From Halichoerus grypus (lineage: Eukaryota > Chordata > Mammalia > Carnivora > Phocidae): DNA of 64,000 bases. Positions 31,801 to 41,744 of the stretch are shown here, in pieces. A program made the translations under genes and the position numbers. The stretch covers positions 108,016,696 to 108,080,695 of the forward strand of contig NC_135720.1 in NCBI RefSeq assembly GCF_964656455.1, given 5' to 3'. Position 1 is the first letter of the stretch; each line of letters opens with the position of its first letter. The notes beneath the pieces were generated by a model. The model was not told where the DNA came from. It made no database searches and saw only the letters and a program-made list of their open reading frames with translations.

Positions 31801-32780
31801 TCCTTCTCTCCATCTTTTCCTCTTTATCCCACCTCAATGTCTAAGAAGGAACTCTACATTTGGGAACTGGAGACTGCCTGGCGAACCTCCAGGAGCTGCT
31901 TCCTCCCTGTCCTTTCTTGTGCTGTTGACCTTGTCCCTTCAAGAAACACAGAAAACAAGCTCTTCAGAGATACCCTGAAGGGCTCTGTCAGGTCAGTGGC
32001 CCCCACCGAGGCTCTGTCCTGCTCTGAGTCTTTCAATGGCATCAGTCCTCAGGCCCTGCTTGCTCCCAGGGATCCCCTCCCTTCCCTCTCTTTTCCTTTG
32101 CATATATCTTTTCTTTCTTATTGACGTCTGTGAAGAGACGCTGTGGATGGCATAAATAATAGATTATTAATTTGGAAGCTCTCCAGTGAATGAGACTCGC
32201 CACCCAGTGAGGACGCATGTTATGTAACCAGCAAATTACGGGGACATCAGAGGCAGCATGTCAGCTGAGGAGGGGTAAGATCAGAGAGTGAGAGAAGCAG
32301 GGAGGAAGGCCACTTTGCAGGAGGGTCTGTGGGGAGCCAGGCTCCAGGCTGGTTGTTTTAGGCTGACTTTTCTCATGTAAACCTCACAGTGACCAGAGAG
32401 AAGATGCTGAAACCCGTTGTGGAGGGAGGATGGGCTGGCGGAGGTGGGAGCTGACTGAAGGCTGATGAGTTCCTGGCGCCTGGTGGTGACCCCTGATCTT
32501 TCCCCATAATGGTAAGTTGCTTGGGGTTGTGCCACTGAAGATGTGATGGAAAAAGGATCCCAAAGGGGACATAAAAATAGGAAAACGAGACTTAGAAGAT
32601 GTCGTCTCTTGAGGAAGAAGCCCCTGGCCAGTCCCTCAGGCAACACTGGTTTCTCCAGCAAGGCCCTTGTGAGGTGAGCTATGGCCGAAAGCAGATCACC
32701 TAGTGTGGCCATGCCAGCTCCAGTGCTGATAGGCTGGTGGTGCCTCATGACAGGGAATCCCAGGTCTCCCTAGTCTCAGC
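31801..32780. other. spacer between minisatellite arrays 1 and 2
   Basis: Single-copy DNA. 32,110-32,270 ('ggcataaataatagattatt', 'aatttggaagctctccagtg', 'accagcaaattacggggaca') looks like a possible conserved noncoding element. A 155-codon minus frame (32,748-32,281) has no recognisable domain. Confidence 0.4.
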
Positions 32781-32781
32781 A

Positions 32782-33650
32782 AGGGAGATACAGCCCTGCC
32801 TCAGGGAGCCCCAGTCTGAGGGGAGACACAGTCCCGCCTCAGGGACCCCAGTCTGAGGGGGAGACACAGCCCTGCCCTCAGGGAGCCCTAGTCTGAGGGG
32901 GGGAGACACAGCCCTGCCCTCAGGGAGCCCCAGGCTGAGGGGGGAGACACAGCCCTGCCCTCAGGGAGCCCCAGTCTGAGGGGAGACACAGCCCTGCCCT
33001 CAGGGAGCCCCAGTCTGAGGGGAGATACAGCCCTGCCTCAGGGAGCCCCAGTCTGAGGGGAGACACAGTCCTGCCTCAGGGACCCCAGTCTGAGGGGAGA
33101 CACAGCCCTGCCCTCAGGGAGCCCCAGTCTGAGGGGAGACACAGCCCTGCCCTCAGGAAGCCCCAGTCTGAGGGGGAGACACAGCCCTGCCTCAGGGAGC
33201 CCCAGTCTGAGGGGAGACACAGCCCTGCCCTCAGGGAGCCCCAGTCTGAGGGGAGACACAGTCCTGCCTCAGGGACCCCAGTCTGAGGGGGAGACACAGC
33301 CCTGCCCTCAGGGAGCCCCAGTCTGAGGGGGAGACACAGCCCTGCCCTCAGGGAGCCCCAGTCTGAGGGGGAGACACAGCCCTGCCCTCGGGAAGCCCCA
33401 GTCTGAGGGGGAGACACAGCCCTGCCCTCAGGGAGCCCCAGTCTGAGGGGGGAGACACAGCCCTGCCCTCAGGGACCCCAGTCTGAGGGGAGACACAGCC
33501 CTGCCCTCAGGGACCCCAGTCTGAGGGGAGACACAGCCCTGCCCTCAGGGAGCCCCAGTCTGAGGGGAGACACAGCCCTGCCCTCAGGGACCCCAGTCTG
33601 AGGGGAGACACAGCCCTGCCCTCAGGGAGCCCCAGTCTGAGGGAGGAGAT
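32782..33650 (-). repeat. 39-bp minisatellite, array 2 (inverted orientation)
   Basis: About 22 units of the same sequence as array 1, reverse-complemented: 'agacacagccctgccctcag' then 'ggagccccagtctgagggg'. Variants are shared between distant units: the form 'cagtcctgcctcagggaccc' at about 33,067 and 33,260 (193 bp apart, five units) and a close relative at about 32,830. Minus frames of 73 and 113 codons repeat the same peptide and are artefacts. Confidence 0.98.
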
Positions 33651-33655
33651 GAAGC

Positions 33656-34605
33656 CCAAGTGCCTGCTTATATGACGAAAGGGGAGAAATTCAGGGACCC
33701 AGTTCTGAGGGTACAACTGAGATTTGGTGAGCAGGACACAAGGTAACGGGGAGCCTGTGGTCAGGGCTGAAGAAGTCCGGTTCGATAAGCTAGGGTTGGC
33801 AGTTAGGAGGCCTGTCCAGACAGGCCGTGCGCACTCTTGGTGGGTTTGTTCTCAGTGGCCGCATGATAAGGAGGGCTGGGGCAGAGGTGGAAGCAAGAGC
33901 AGGTAACAAAGTGAAGGGACTGGGGTGGGTGCTAAAGAAATTGGAGTTGTTACTCTGAGAGACTGAGGATGGCAGTGTCGGTAAATAACACGGAGGAGCC
34001 TCGGAGGCATGAACTGTTCCCACCACTCAATTATCAAAAGTCCCATTGCAGGAACTTCCAGAGAGATTTATCTCCATTTCAGTACCTGGCTCTTCCGAGT
34101 TGGAAATTACAGTGAGACTGGAGAGCAGAACCTGGGGCTATGGTGTGGGAATGGGTACTTAGGAGGAGTATTAAAGAAAAAGCTAAGGCCAGCTCAACCA
34201 CTGGTTCTGCAGATGCAGAACGATTTTTTTTTTAAAGAGAGAAGTAGGTGGGGGGAAAATTTCTAATGAATCCTATCCAACCATAAAATCATGTAGAAAA
34301 TGAATCCTATCTGACAATAAAATAAAAGTGAAACAAATTACTAAGTTCTCATATGTGTAGGACAAATTAATTTCATGTTTAGAATACTAATTGCTTGCCA
34401 AAGGGTCTGTAACCATGTGCTGCCTGAATTTAGCCTGAGCCTTGAAGTTTGAAGGGGCTGCAGGGGTGGGGTTTAGCTGTAGCCCGGCCCAGAATCTTCT
34501 GCTTGGACCCTGCCTTTGCCGTGTCTCTCTCCAGGGCTCAGGGCACAGTTGGTAAAACATTGCTTGGCACGTCTGAGAGCTCTTAAATTGTTTTCTATAT
34601 TTTCT
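33656..34605. other. spacer between minisatellite arrays 2 and 3
   Basis: Single-copy DNA, no transposon named. At 34,266-34,325 the block 'aatgaatcctatc' occurs twice, about 40 bp apart. Minus frames at 33,790-34,046 overlap in two phases without motifs. Confidence 0.4.
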
Positions 34606-34611
34606 GTTTCC

Positions 34612-35160
34612 CTCAGACTGAGGTATGCCTAGGAACAGCAGCTGTGTCCCCTCCATCAGATGTGAGTTCTCTGAGGGCAAGGCTGTGTCTCCCCCTCAGA
34701 CTGGGGCTCCCTGAGGGCAGGGCTGTGTCTGCCCTCAGACTGGGGCTCCCTGAGGGCAGGGCTGTGTCTCCCCCTCAGACTGGGGCTCCCTGAGGGCAGG
34801 GCTGTGTCTCCCCCTCAGACTGGGGCTCCCTGAGGGCAGGGCTGTGTCTCCCCCCACAGACTGGGCTCCCTGAGGGCAGGGCTGTGTCTCCCCCTCAGAC
34901 TGGGGCTCCCTGAGGGCAGGGTTGTGTCTCCCCCCCTCAGACTGGGGCTCCCTGAGGGCAGGGCTATGTCTCCCCCCTCAGACTGGGCTCCCTGAGGTCA
35001 GGGCTGTGTCTCCCCCCTCAGACTGGGCTCCCTGAGGACAGGGCTATGTCTCCCCTCAGACTGAGGCTCCCTGAAGGCAGGGCTGTGTTTCCACCTCAGA
35101 TTGAGGGCAGCATATAAATCTCCCCTATCAGACCGAGGATTTTCTGAGGGAAGGAGTCTT
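34612..35160 (+). repeat. 39-bp minisatellite, array 3 (plus orientation)
   Basis: About 13 units in the same orientation as array 1. Central units (34,698-34,935) are almost identical. Outer units decay: 'tgtgagttctctgagggcaa' at the left edge and 'gaccgaggattttctgaggg' at the right edge. A C-run length polymorphism (ctccccctc to ctcccccctc) distinguishes units. Confidence 0.97.
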
Positions 35161-35394
35161 GAGGAAAACTGCAATCTCTTTTCTCTGTAAAATAAACAGA
35201 TACACAACATATCCATCAGGGGTTCATAGAGAAGAACCAGATAGAGAAGGCTGGAGTATAGACATGAAGTAACTGAGGTAAGTCTTGTGTATGGTAATAT
35301 GAAGGACATCAAGTTTTCCTTTTGCTTTTTTTGCCCATAATGCCTCATGGTGTGAATGTGAGTTAATTCCCAATTACCTGCATTGAGTGATTTT

Positions 35395-35580
35395 ATTAGT
35401 GGATCCTTATACATTCTGGGCATGATAGGCTTTATTGTGCCCATTTTACAAATGACACAAACAAGAGTCCAGAAACTTTACTAACTTACGAAGGACTTTA
35501 TAGCAACTAAGCTTTTGAGATGGGATTTGGGTCCAGATCTGTTGAACTCATCTCCCACGCTTCCAAACACCATTAGGAAA
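35395..35580 (-). mobile_element. MIR fragment
   Basis: 'tgggcatgataggctttatt', 'cccattttacaaatgacaca', 'acgaaggactttatagcaac' and 'gggatttgggtccagatctg' are in reverse MIR order, diverged. Confidence 0.65.
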
Positions 35581-35649
35581 GTCAGCCTGTCCCCACTTTA
35601 GCCCCCAAAGTATGATCACATTCTTTTACACACATGTGCACGTGCGAGA

Positions 35650-35681
<32 letters not shown>

Positions 35682-35686
35682 ACACA
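35650..35686. repeat. (CA)n microsatellite
   Basis: About 18 CA units with one TACA interruption. Confidence 0.97.
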
Positions 35687-35959
35687 GGACTTGATCTCCT
35701 TAGTTAGGACAGAGGACTGAGAACTAGGTACATACATTTTCCTGCAAAGGCTCTGAGCCACAGTTTCTAGCCCCAGGTCTGGCTTCCAGGCATGTAGCCA
35801 GGCTGGTGGGGAGGTGGCCTGGCCAGGATGCTCTCCTTTGGCCCGTAACTCTGAGTAAGCACCTGGTAGATGATCAGCATCATGGGCAAATACGGGAACC
35901 TGGTCTGACATGGGTGCATTCTTGTGGACAATACCCCCTGTCAGCTGTCACCACTTAAG

Positions 35960-36095
35960 AAGTATCTGTGAGGCTTGTCCTGGCTTTGGTACCCCTTCAG
36001 TTAAGACTAGCTGTATGGCTTTTGGGTAGTGTCACACTCTCTCTGGGCTCAGTCTCCCAACTATACAAGGAGACAATGTGACTAATCCAGGGGCA
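35960..36095 (+). mobile_element. possible MIR fragment
   Basis: 'ctagctgtatggcttttggg', 'cactctctctgggctcagtc' and 'tcccaactatacaaggagac' follow the MIR core, weakly. Confidence 0.5.
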
Positions 36096-36299
36096 CTGAA
36101 GGCCTCCAGGTGTGACAAGCTGGGATCTGTGCTCCTCTCTGTCTTAGGGTGAGTGGTGGGTGTGGTGGGGATGGGCCATCTCTTCCTGCTCAGGTCTATG
36201 CCTCTCACGCCTTTCATCCTTCTGATGACCTTTGCAGCCTGGAAATGCAATGCTGAGAACGTGCGTCTCTGTCTCAGGGAGACAGACGAATGACCAGGA

Positions 36300-36430
36300 T
36301 GTCAGGCTGTTCCTTGAGGCCAAGGACTGAATTTCAGCTCTGGCGCCCAGTGCATGATACAGTACCTGGCTTGTTGCTCATATATAATAACAACTGAGGA
36401 ATGAATAAGTGAATGGATGAATGAAAATGA
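36300..36430 (+). mobile_element. L2 3' end
   Basis: 'tccttgaggccaaggactga', 'tgatacagtacctggcttgt' and 'ggaatgaataagtgaatgga' fit the L2 terminus with its target-like GAATGAAT tail. Confidence 0.75.
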
Positions 36431-36434
36431 ATAA

Positions 36435-37075
36435 ACACACAGGAGCAAGACTCACAACCCCTCCAGAAGATTCCCCCTCCAGGTCTGATTTCTCCTCCCA
36501 CCCTGCCCCCATTCTCCACTCCAACCCCCTAATCTGGAAGAAAACAGACTCCCTTCTGCCGTTCCTTTTGTTATCAGTGGCTGAAATCCTTTCACTGACA
36601 ATTACAGTGTGTGTCCCCATTCCCCTGCCACTGGTCACGCCCACTCCTCCCCACTTCTCATCACCAGGCTTTGCTGCTTCCTCGCCCCTCCTCCTCTAGC
36701 TTTTGCATTTCCCCCATCAGGATGGAGTGTTCTCAGACAGAGAGAGTCTCTAGAAGGGAGCCCAGCCTCCTGCTTCCACTCAGGGGTCTGGAGGGAGAAG
36801 GGACATGGGAGCAGGTGTAAAACCTGTCCTCTGGGGGCTGGCCCACTGAAGCTTCCACTCCAGGACTCCACCACAGAGAGCCCCCCTAGAGCATAATTAC
36901 CTCCCATTAATATGTTAATCTCTCCTTTCCAGAAGGAAGACCTCTTTTTTCCTTAAATAATGAAGTGTTAGGAGGACATATAGTGCCGGGAAGTAGCTGG
37001 GCTGCAGCTGAGTGTTTAACGTTTTAATTAAAGTCTCTCTGATAAATGTTTACCATTGCTTCTGATGCTGCCTGG
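36435..37075. other. single-copy stretch, possible regulatory core
   Basis: No transposon recognised. 36,885-37,070 is AT-rich and orderly ('agcataattacctcccatta', 'atatgttaatctctcctttc', 'acgttttaattaaagtctct'), with several TAATTA cores. Strongest candidate conserved noncoding element by appearance. Open frames here overlap in three phases. Confidence 0.45.
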
Positions 37076-37182
37076 GAGACAGACAGAAAGGAGGAAGGAA
37101 GGAGGATGAGAGCAAGGAGAAGAAGGAAGTGGGGAGAGGAGGAAGAGGAGGAGAAGGAAGCAGAGGGAAGAGAAACGGAGGG
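37076..37182. repeat. GA-rich purine tract
   Basis: About 100 bp nearly pure purine on plus (gaaggaggatgag, gaggaggaagaggagg style). The Arg/Glu-rich plus frames at 37,046-37,381 and 37,129-37,569 depend on it. Confidence 0.9.
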
Positions 37183-37660
37183 GCACACAGTGAGAAAAAG
37201 ACCAATAGAAGGACAACAAGCAAGAAACCAGTCAGAAATCACCCCCACTCCATGCCAGCAAAGCCCTGCCCCGATGATCCTTATACACTCCCCAGGCCTG
37301 TTCCTCACTTTGATCTGGGGAGCTGTAAACTTCATTCTGAAGACAAGACAAACTTTCACTCCAATCATCCTGTGTTGCTAATTCTTCTTCCTGGCCTGCC
37401 CACATCACCACCTCCCCATCCGCCGGGGAAGCCGGGGTCACATAGGCAGCCCACGTGGGGGTCCCTCCTGAGTGAGGGGCTTTGGCTCTCCCACCTGAGG
37501 GAGGCATCTTCTTGTCTTCTGGTTATCACCAGAGTCCTCCATGTGTTGGGTCAGCTGAGCCACAAGTGACAAGCAGATGTAGTCACAGGGATGGCCATTT
37601 GACCGCTATGAGCTGTGTTTTAAAACTCTTTCTGGGAATTTAACCGCCTCCTCAGGGGAG
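37183..37660. other. single-copy noncoding stretch
   Basis: Nothing recognised. The two plus frames that enter from the purine tract continue here in different phases. Confidence 0.35.
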
Positions 37661-37664
37661 CCTG

Positions 37665-37665
37665 G

Positions 37666-37696
<31 letters not shown>

Positions 37697-37722
37697 TGTG
37701 TGCGTGTGTGTGTGTGTGTGTG
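37665..37722. repeat. (TG)n microsatellite with CG interruptions
   Basis: Alternating purine-pyrimidine run of about 58 bp: (TG)n, then TGCGCG, then (TG)n with one further CG. Such runs are Z-DNA-prone in principle. Confidence 0.97.
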
Positions 37723-37729
37723 TTCTCAG

Positions 37730-38125
37730 GCCCAGCTGGTCTCCCCTCTCTGCTGCCACCCCTCTTTGCTAGCCTTAATTACAGCAATTTAGGAGGCACG
37801 CTTAAGATTGCAGAGTAAACCTATCAATATTTCACTTAAGAACGGATTTCTGTCGGATGGTATCACAGGCTATAAATGAGAAATATGAGACTTGTTCTCA
37901 GGTAGCCTTACACACACACACACACACACACCCCTCTGATGAATTATTAACATGTGATTTCCTTTCTGTCTCAGGCACTGGGAACAGCTGAGGGCTTTAT
38001 TCAGCTATAGTCAGAGATGACTGTTTCTACTAAGCTGTTTGCCTAAAACATATTCAAATAAACCCAAGAAAACTATGGCATCTTCTTGTTGAAGAAGGAT
38101 CAAAAGTGTTATGTGACACCTCCAA
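37730..38125. other. single-copy stretch, possible regulatory core
   Basis: 37,755-37,900 is repeat-free and AT-rich with 'tagccttaattacagcaatt' and 'cctatcaatatttcacttaa', another candidate conserved element. A (CA)n run of about 10 units lies at 37,912-37,932. Confidence 0.4.
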
Positions 38126-38129
38126 GGGA

Positions 38130-38400
38130 TAAATAGAAATTACAGGAAATTTTTAGGTTAATATAAGCAATATTTGAACCATCAGAAGTGTGTGATGATG
38201 GAATGGACTTCTTTGGATAGTACTGAGTCCCCACCACTGACCATCTTCAAGAGCAGGAGAACAACCACTTGGCAGGGATGTCATAGAGGTGACTCAGCAC
38301 TCCCAACTGGAAACCCTACGATTTCCTGCCAGCTAGTCTCCAGTTCCTTGGGAGGGACCTATATTAGAGAAATAATCCTCTCCTCTGTCTATTGAGTCTC
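38130..38400 (+). mobile_element. L3/CR1-type LINE 3' fragment
   Basis: 'gaaattacaggaaattttta', 'tgatgatggaatggacttct', 'tgagtccccaccactgacca', 'cttggcagggatgtcataga' and 'ggtgactcagcactccc' follow the CR1/L3 3' landmarks ('gaatgggctgcc', 'gagttccc.tcactgg', 'ctgtcagggatg'). One of the oldest LINE families in mammals. Confidence 0.7.
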
Positions 38401-38404
38401 TCAT

Positions 38405-40185
38405 TGTCCTTGGGAGGAGGCAATTTCTCTGTTGGCAAATTTGGGGGAGAATCTGATTGTTCTCCACTTTGAGCATCTTCCTGCTGACAGAAGACACAGA
38501 TTTTCTGCTCCTCCCCACCACAGGATGGGGCGGGGGTTGGTACCGAAAGTGCCGGGCTTTGCCTGAGACTCACTGAGTCTTGTCAAATTCAGGCATGAGG
38601 TGTGAGCAAGCCCACCTAGCTAAGAGACCCTTACCTAATAGCACAGTATCCACTGTTGCCGTGGTATTAAAGATAGTATCTTGGTCTCAAGCTGCTTGGC
38701 TCCTGTATCTATTTCTTAGAAAACTCTGAACTGAGTGTGGAAGAAAGGGTATTAGAACCCCCAAGACCCTAATGTAGTTCAACTTCCTAAGGTTGGAATA
38801 CGGAGTGGTCAATGGCTATTTGCTTCCAGATCTACTACCTGCCCATCTGCACATGACATTTCCTAGCCTCTGGCCAGGCTCAGCCAATTGAGGCAACAGA
38901 AAGAGACCACAGGAATGAAAAAGTGAGAGGCCAAGGTATTCTCCCTCTTTCATCCTGCTTTAGTGGATGTCCTCAGGGTGGTTGAGTCTCCAACATGGTT
39001 CCAGCCTCTGCCAAACAATATTGCTGTGGTTTCTGGTATCAGCACCTCCTATTGTCCCTCCAACCCTAAGGGTCATAGTGGCTTCCTGCTGTTGCTGACC
39101 TCTGGTTGTTTCCCCTCCCTATTTTGGTTTCTCAGTTCTTCCAACACTCAAGTAACCAATTTCTTGTATTCCTGACCTCTGATGGGAATATCTAAAGTCA
39201 TTTATATTTTCATGAACAGATCCTGAATGATACAGAACATAGTCTCTACTTGGGGAATTTATGTGGCTGAGTCTCTGGATGGCAAGCTTCTCGAAGGTCC
39301 CCATGTGATTCACAATTCCCTGGGGATCCATCCAAACCTCAGGCCCCTGACCTCTATGCCCCCAAGTCCTGGGTGTCCAAAAGAGGGATGAAGTCATGGA
39401 GACCCGCAGGGTATAGTCAGGATGAGGGTGGAGTGTAACAGCCTATAGGGTGGGCTTTCCTTGCCCTGAGAAGTCAGTCACTGAGTGCTCCTGTAGCTGG
39501 GGGGAGGGGTAAAACAGTGCATTGTTGGAGGCAATCTTGACCTGATTAACTTCCCCACAAGGCGGAGGGGCAGAAAATATGTGCTTTCTGTCAGCAGGAA
39601 GATCCCCAAAGTGAAGAACACTCAGATCCTCCCCCAAACTCACCCCAGCCTGTTCCATTCCAGATTGTCAGCTCTCCCTTCTCCACTCCTGCCTGCTCAC
39701 TTAGATTCAGCTCACCAAAACTTCCTGCATCTTGGCTTGTGAGTGGTCTGGTCCAGACCATCTGATCCATGTGCCCCTGCCCTGTGGGACAGCCCTGGCT
39801 CTGGGGCTCCAGGACCTTTATCCTGTACCCATCCTTGACCACACCTACATACAACAGGCCTTGTTAGAGACAGGTCTCTTGAGTCCCCCCAGGTGCCTTG
39901 CAGCTTTGGCACCCATCAGTGAGCCCCACTCCATCCAAGGACGCTGCCAGAAATGCATCAGGCATCTGCATCTCCTTTCCATGGGCCTGGAAACGGAGCA
40001 AGCCTGGGGCTGCAGATGTGGAGGTAGGCGCCACGGGGAGATCTGTCATACCAGCTTCATTCTGCATCATCATCTGCCCACAAGCAATCTTAGAAAGTTG
40101 ATTTAGAGATTTCTTGCCTGAAGAAAGAAGTGGATGACTTAATAAACTCTGAGATTATTCCGTGAACACCATGATAGGCCCTAAG
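38405..40185. other. mostly single-copy, one weak LTR-like patch
   Basis: 38,800-39,240 ('gccaggctcagccaattgag', 'gacctctggttgtttcccct', 'cagatcctgaatgatacaga') resembles an old LTR-like repeat but I cannot name it. The rest is unassigned. The 124-codon plus frame (39,732-40,106) overlaps an antisense frame and has no motif. Confidence 0.4.
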
Positions 40186-40189
40186 GGTT

Positions 40190-40410
40190 TCAGTCTACAA
40201 ACTCCTCTCCGTCGTAATCATCGCTATTGCCATCCCCATCTCTGTGACAGCCATGAACTCTATCGTCACCACCACCACAACAGTAACATCACCATCATTG
40301 CTGTCACCACTGTCACCTCCATCAAACACCCCCACCTCCATCCTTATCACTCCCTCCCATCATTCTTCTTGTCACTGTTATGATGATCACTATCACTATG
40401 AGCACCGTTA
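40190..40410. repeat. imperfect CAT/CAC trinucleotide-rich repeat
   Basis: 'gtcaccaccaccacaacagt', 'aacatcaccatcattgctgt' and similar: a decayed array of the same base type as the large one at 52.2 kb. Confidence 0.8.
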
Positions 40411-40905
40411 TCCTAATCCACCCTAGAGCAGCATCAGCCTCCACGTCTCACACACCATCCACCCCCTCATTCCTCTTCTAGGAGGATTTGGCTGGACCCA
40501 GTACTGTAGGGCAAGAGTGACTTGGGGGCTCTATAGAAACCCTGTGCAGAGCGGCAACGTGAAGTCAAGATACAAAGGAACAGAGAGGGGTTATTTCTGC
40601 ACAGGGCATTTCTGTAGTGGGAAGAGCAGTGGCTAAAGGGATGGGAAGGGAAATCCACCACTGGGGAGGGAGCAGCCAGAGGAGGTAGCAGACCCCCTGT
40701 CTGGAATTGGTGAAGGGACCCTGGGAACTACATGGGGGATCAGTCAGAGTGGCTGGAGGGTGGGAGATAAAGGTGGGTTGTGCTGGCTGTTGCACTCCTT
40801 CCTCCAGATAGCTCACTAAGTGCCCACTTGCCCTGGGCAGGTGCAGGGTAGGGTGGTGAGAAAGAGGAAGGCAGCCCCTGGAGTCTGGGAGCTGCCCTTG
40901 GTGCC
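40411..40905. other. single-copy noncoding stretch
   Basis: Nothing recognised. A 122-codon minus frame (40,933-40,565) starts inside the neighbouring LTR and has no motif. Confidence 0.4.
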
Positions 40906-40909
40906 CTCC

Positions 40910-41460
40910 TGTTGGGAACATAAACAATTTCACAGGACATCAACATCAGACAAGGCCACCCGGGACCATGATAGATCAAGACAAAGGCAAGTGTATTCTG
41001 CAATCATGTCTGAATGCAGACAAAGCCTGAACATTGTCTGAACCATAAAATGCCAAATACCTCCTCCCCCAGCCAATGTGAGGGACTGCTGCCTTTTCAC
41101 CAGTTACAGCTCTAGCCTGGTTCCAGGTTGCCCTGCCTTTAGATCAAGCTGATCGATACCCAATCATAGAATTGTCCCTGTTTTCCGACAGCACTCAACC
41201 CTGAGTAAACCCCAGCCTCCTCGGATCATCCCCCAAATCCCCTAACTGAAGCCCAAGTCCTACAAATGCTTCTCTCTAGCTCTGTCTTCTTCCTGAGATA
41301 CCCCGCAGTCCCCATGGTGCATGTTCTCCCTCATTGTAACAAGTAATAAACCCACTGTTCCCCTACGGCTGTGTTCCTGGGGTCTTTGGCTAAAGGGCAT
41401 TGACAGAGGTGTGGGAGGGCATTACTTCTAGCGCGTCTGAAAGGGTTAATAACGCCCTTC
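40910..41460 (+). mobile_element. probable solitary endogenous-retroviral LTR
   Basis: Begins 'tgttgggaacataaacaatt', has a CCAAT block (41,072 region), a TATA-like 'cctacaaatgcttc' near 41,258 and a polyadenylation signal aataaa at about 41,346 followed by 'ctgtgttcctggggtctttg'. That U3-R-U5 order over ~550 bp fits one LTR. No internal gag/pol sequence follows on either side, so it would be a solo LTR. The right boundary is uncertain and no target-site duplication was confirmed. Confidence 0.55.
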
Positions 41461-41611
41461 CCTCTCATAGAGGTCTTCCCTTCTCCTGGAAAGAGAGATG
41501 CAGTGACCAGCATGTGGTGCAGTCAGGAAGCCTGAGCACCATTTCTGGGCCCTAGCTTCTCCAGCTCATCACCCTGATAAAGGAACAAGGAAGTGCCATC
41601 ACCTTCCCCTG

Positions 41612-41738
41612 AGCCGCTTGGTGAAATGCAGGGTCCTGGACCTTACTCTGAGAGAGATCTCCAAACAAAAGACCTGAAGTCCATTATTTTAACAAGCTCC
41701 TCAGGTAGAACATGTGCAGCAAAGCCCGAGAACCTGTC
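41612..41738 (-). mobile_element. MER5-type DNA transposon fragment
   Basis: 'ggtgaaatgcagggtcctgg', 'tattttaacaagctcctcag' and 'gcaaagcccgagaacctg' fit the reverse MER5 element in order. Confidence 0.55.
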
Positions 41739-41744
41739 ATTTGG

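Noticed and set aside
32281..32748. 155-codon minus-strand ORF in the spacer between arrays 1 and 2
   Set aside because: No recognised domain, overlapping frames, and no neighbouring exon or promoter. Kept only as a possible item for codon-substitution testing.
31507..35160. CRISPR-like direct repeats
   Set aside because: The 39-bp units abut without unique spacers, and the sequence context is a mammalian genome.
37046..37569. Arg/Glu-rich ORFs of 111 and 146 codons
   Set aside because: They depend on the purine tract at 37,076-37,182 and run in two competing phases.
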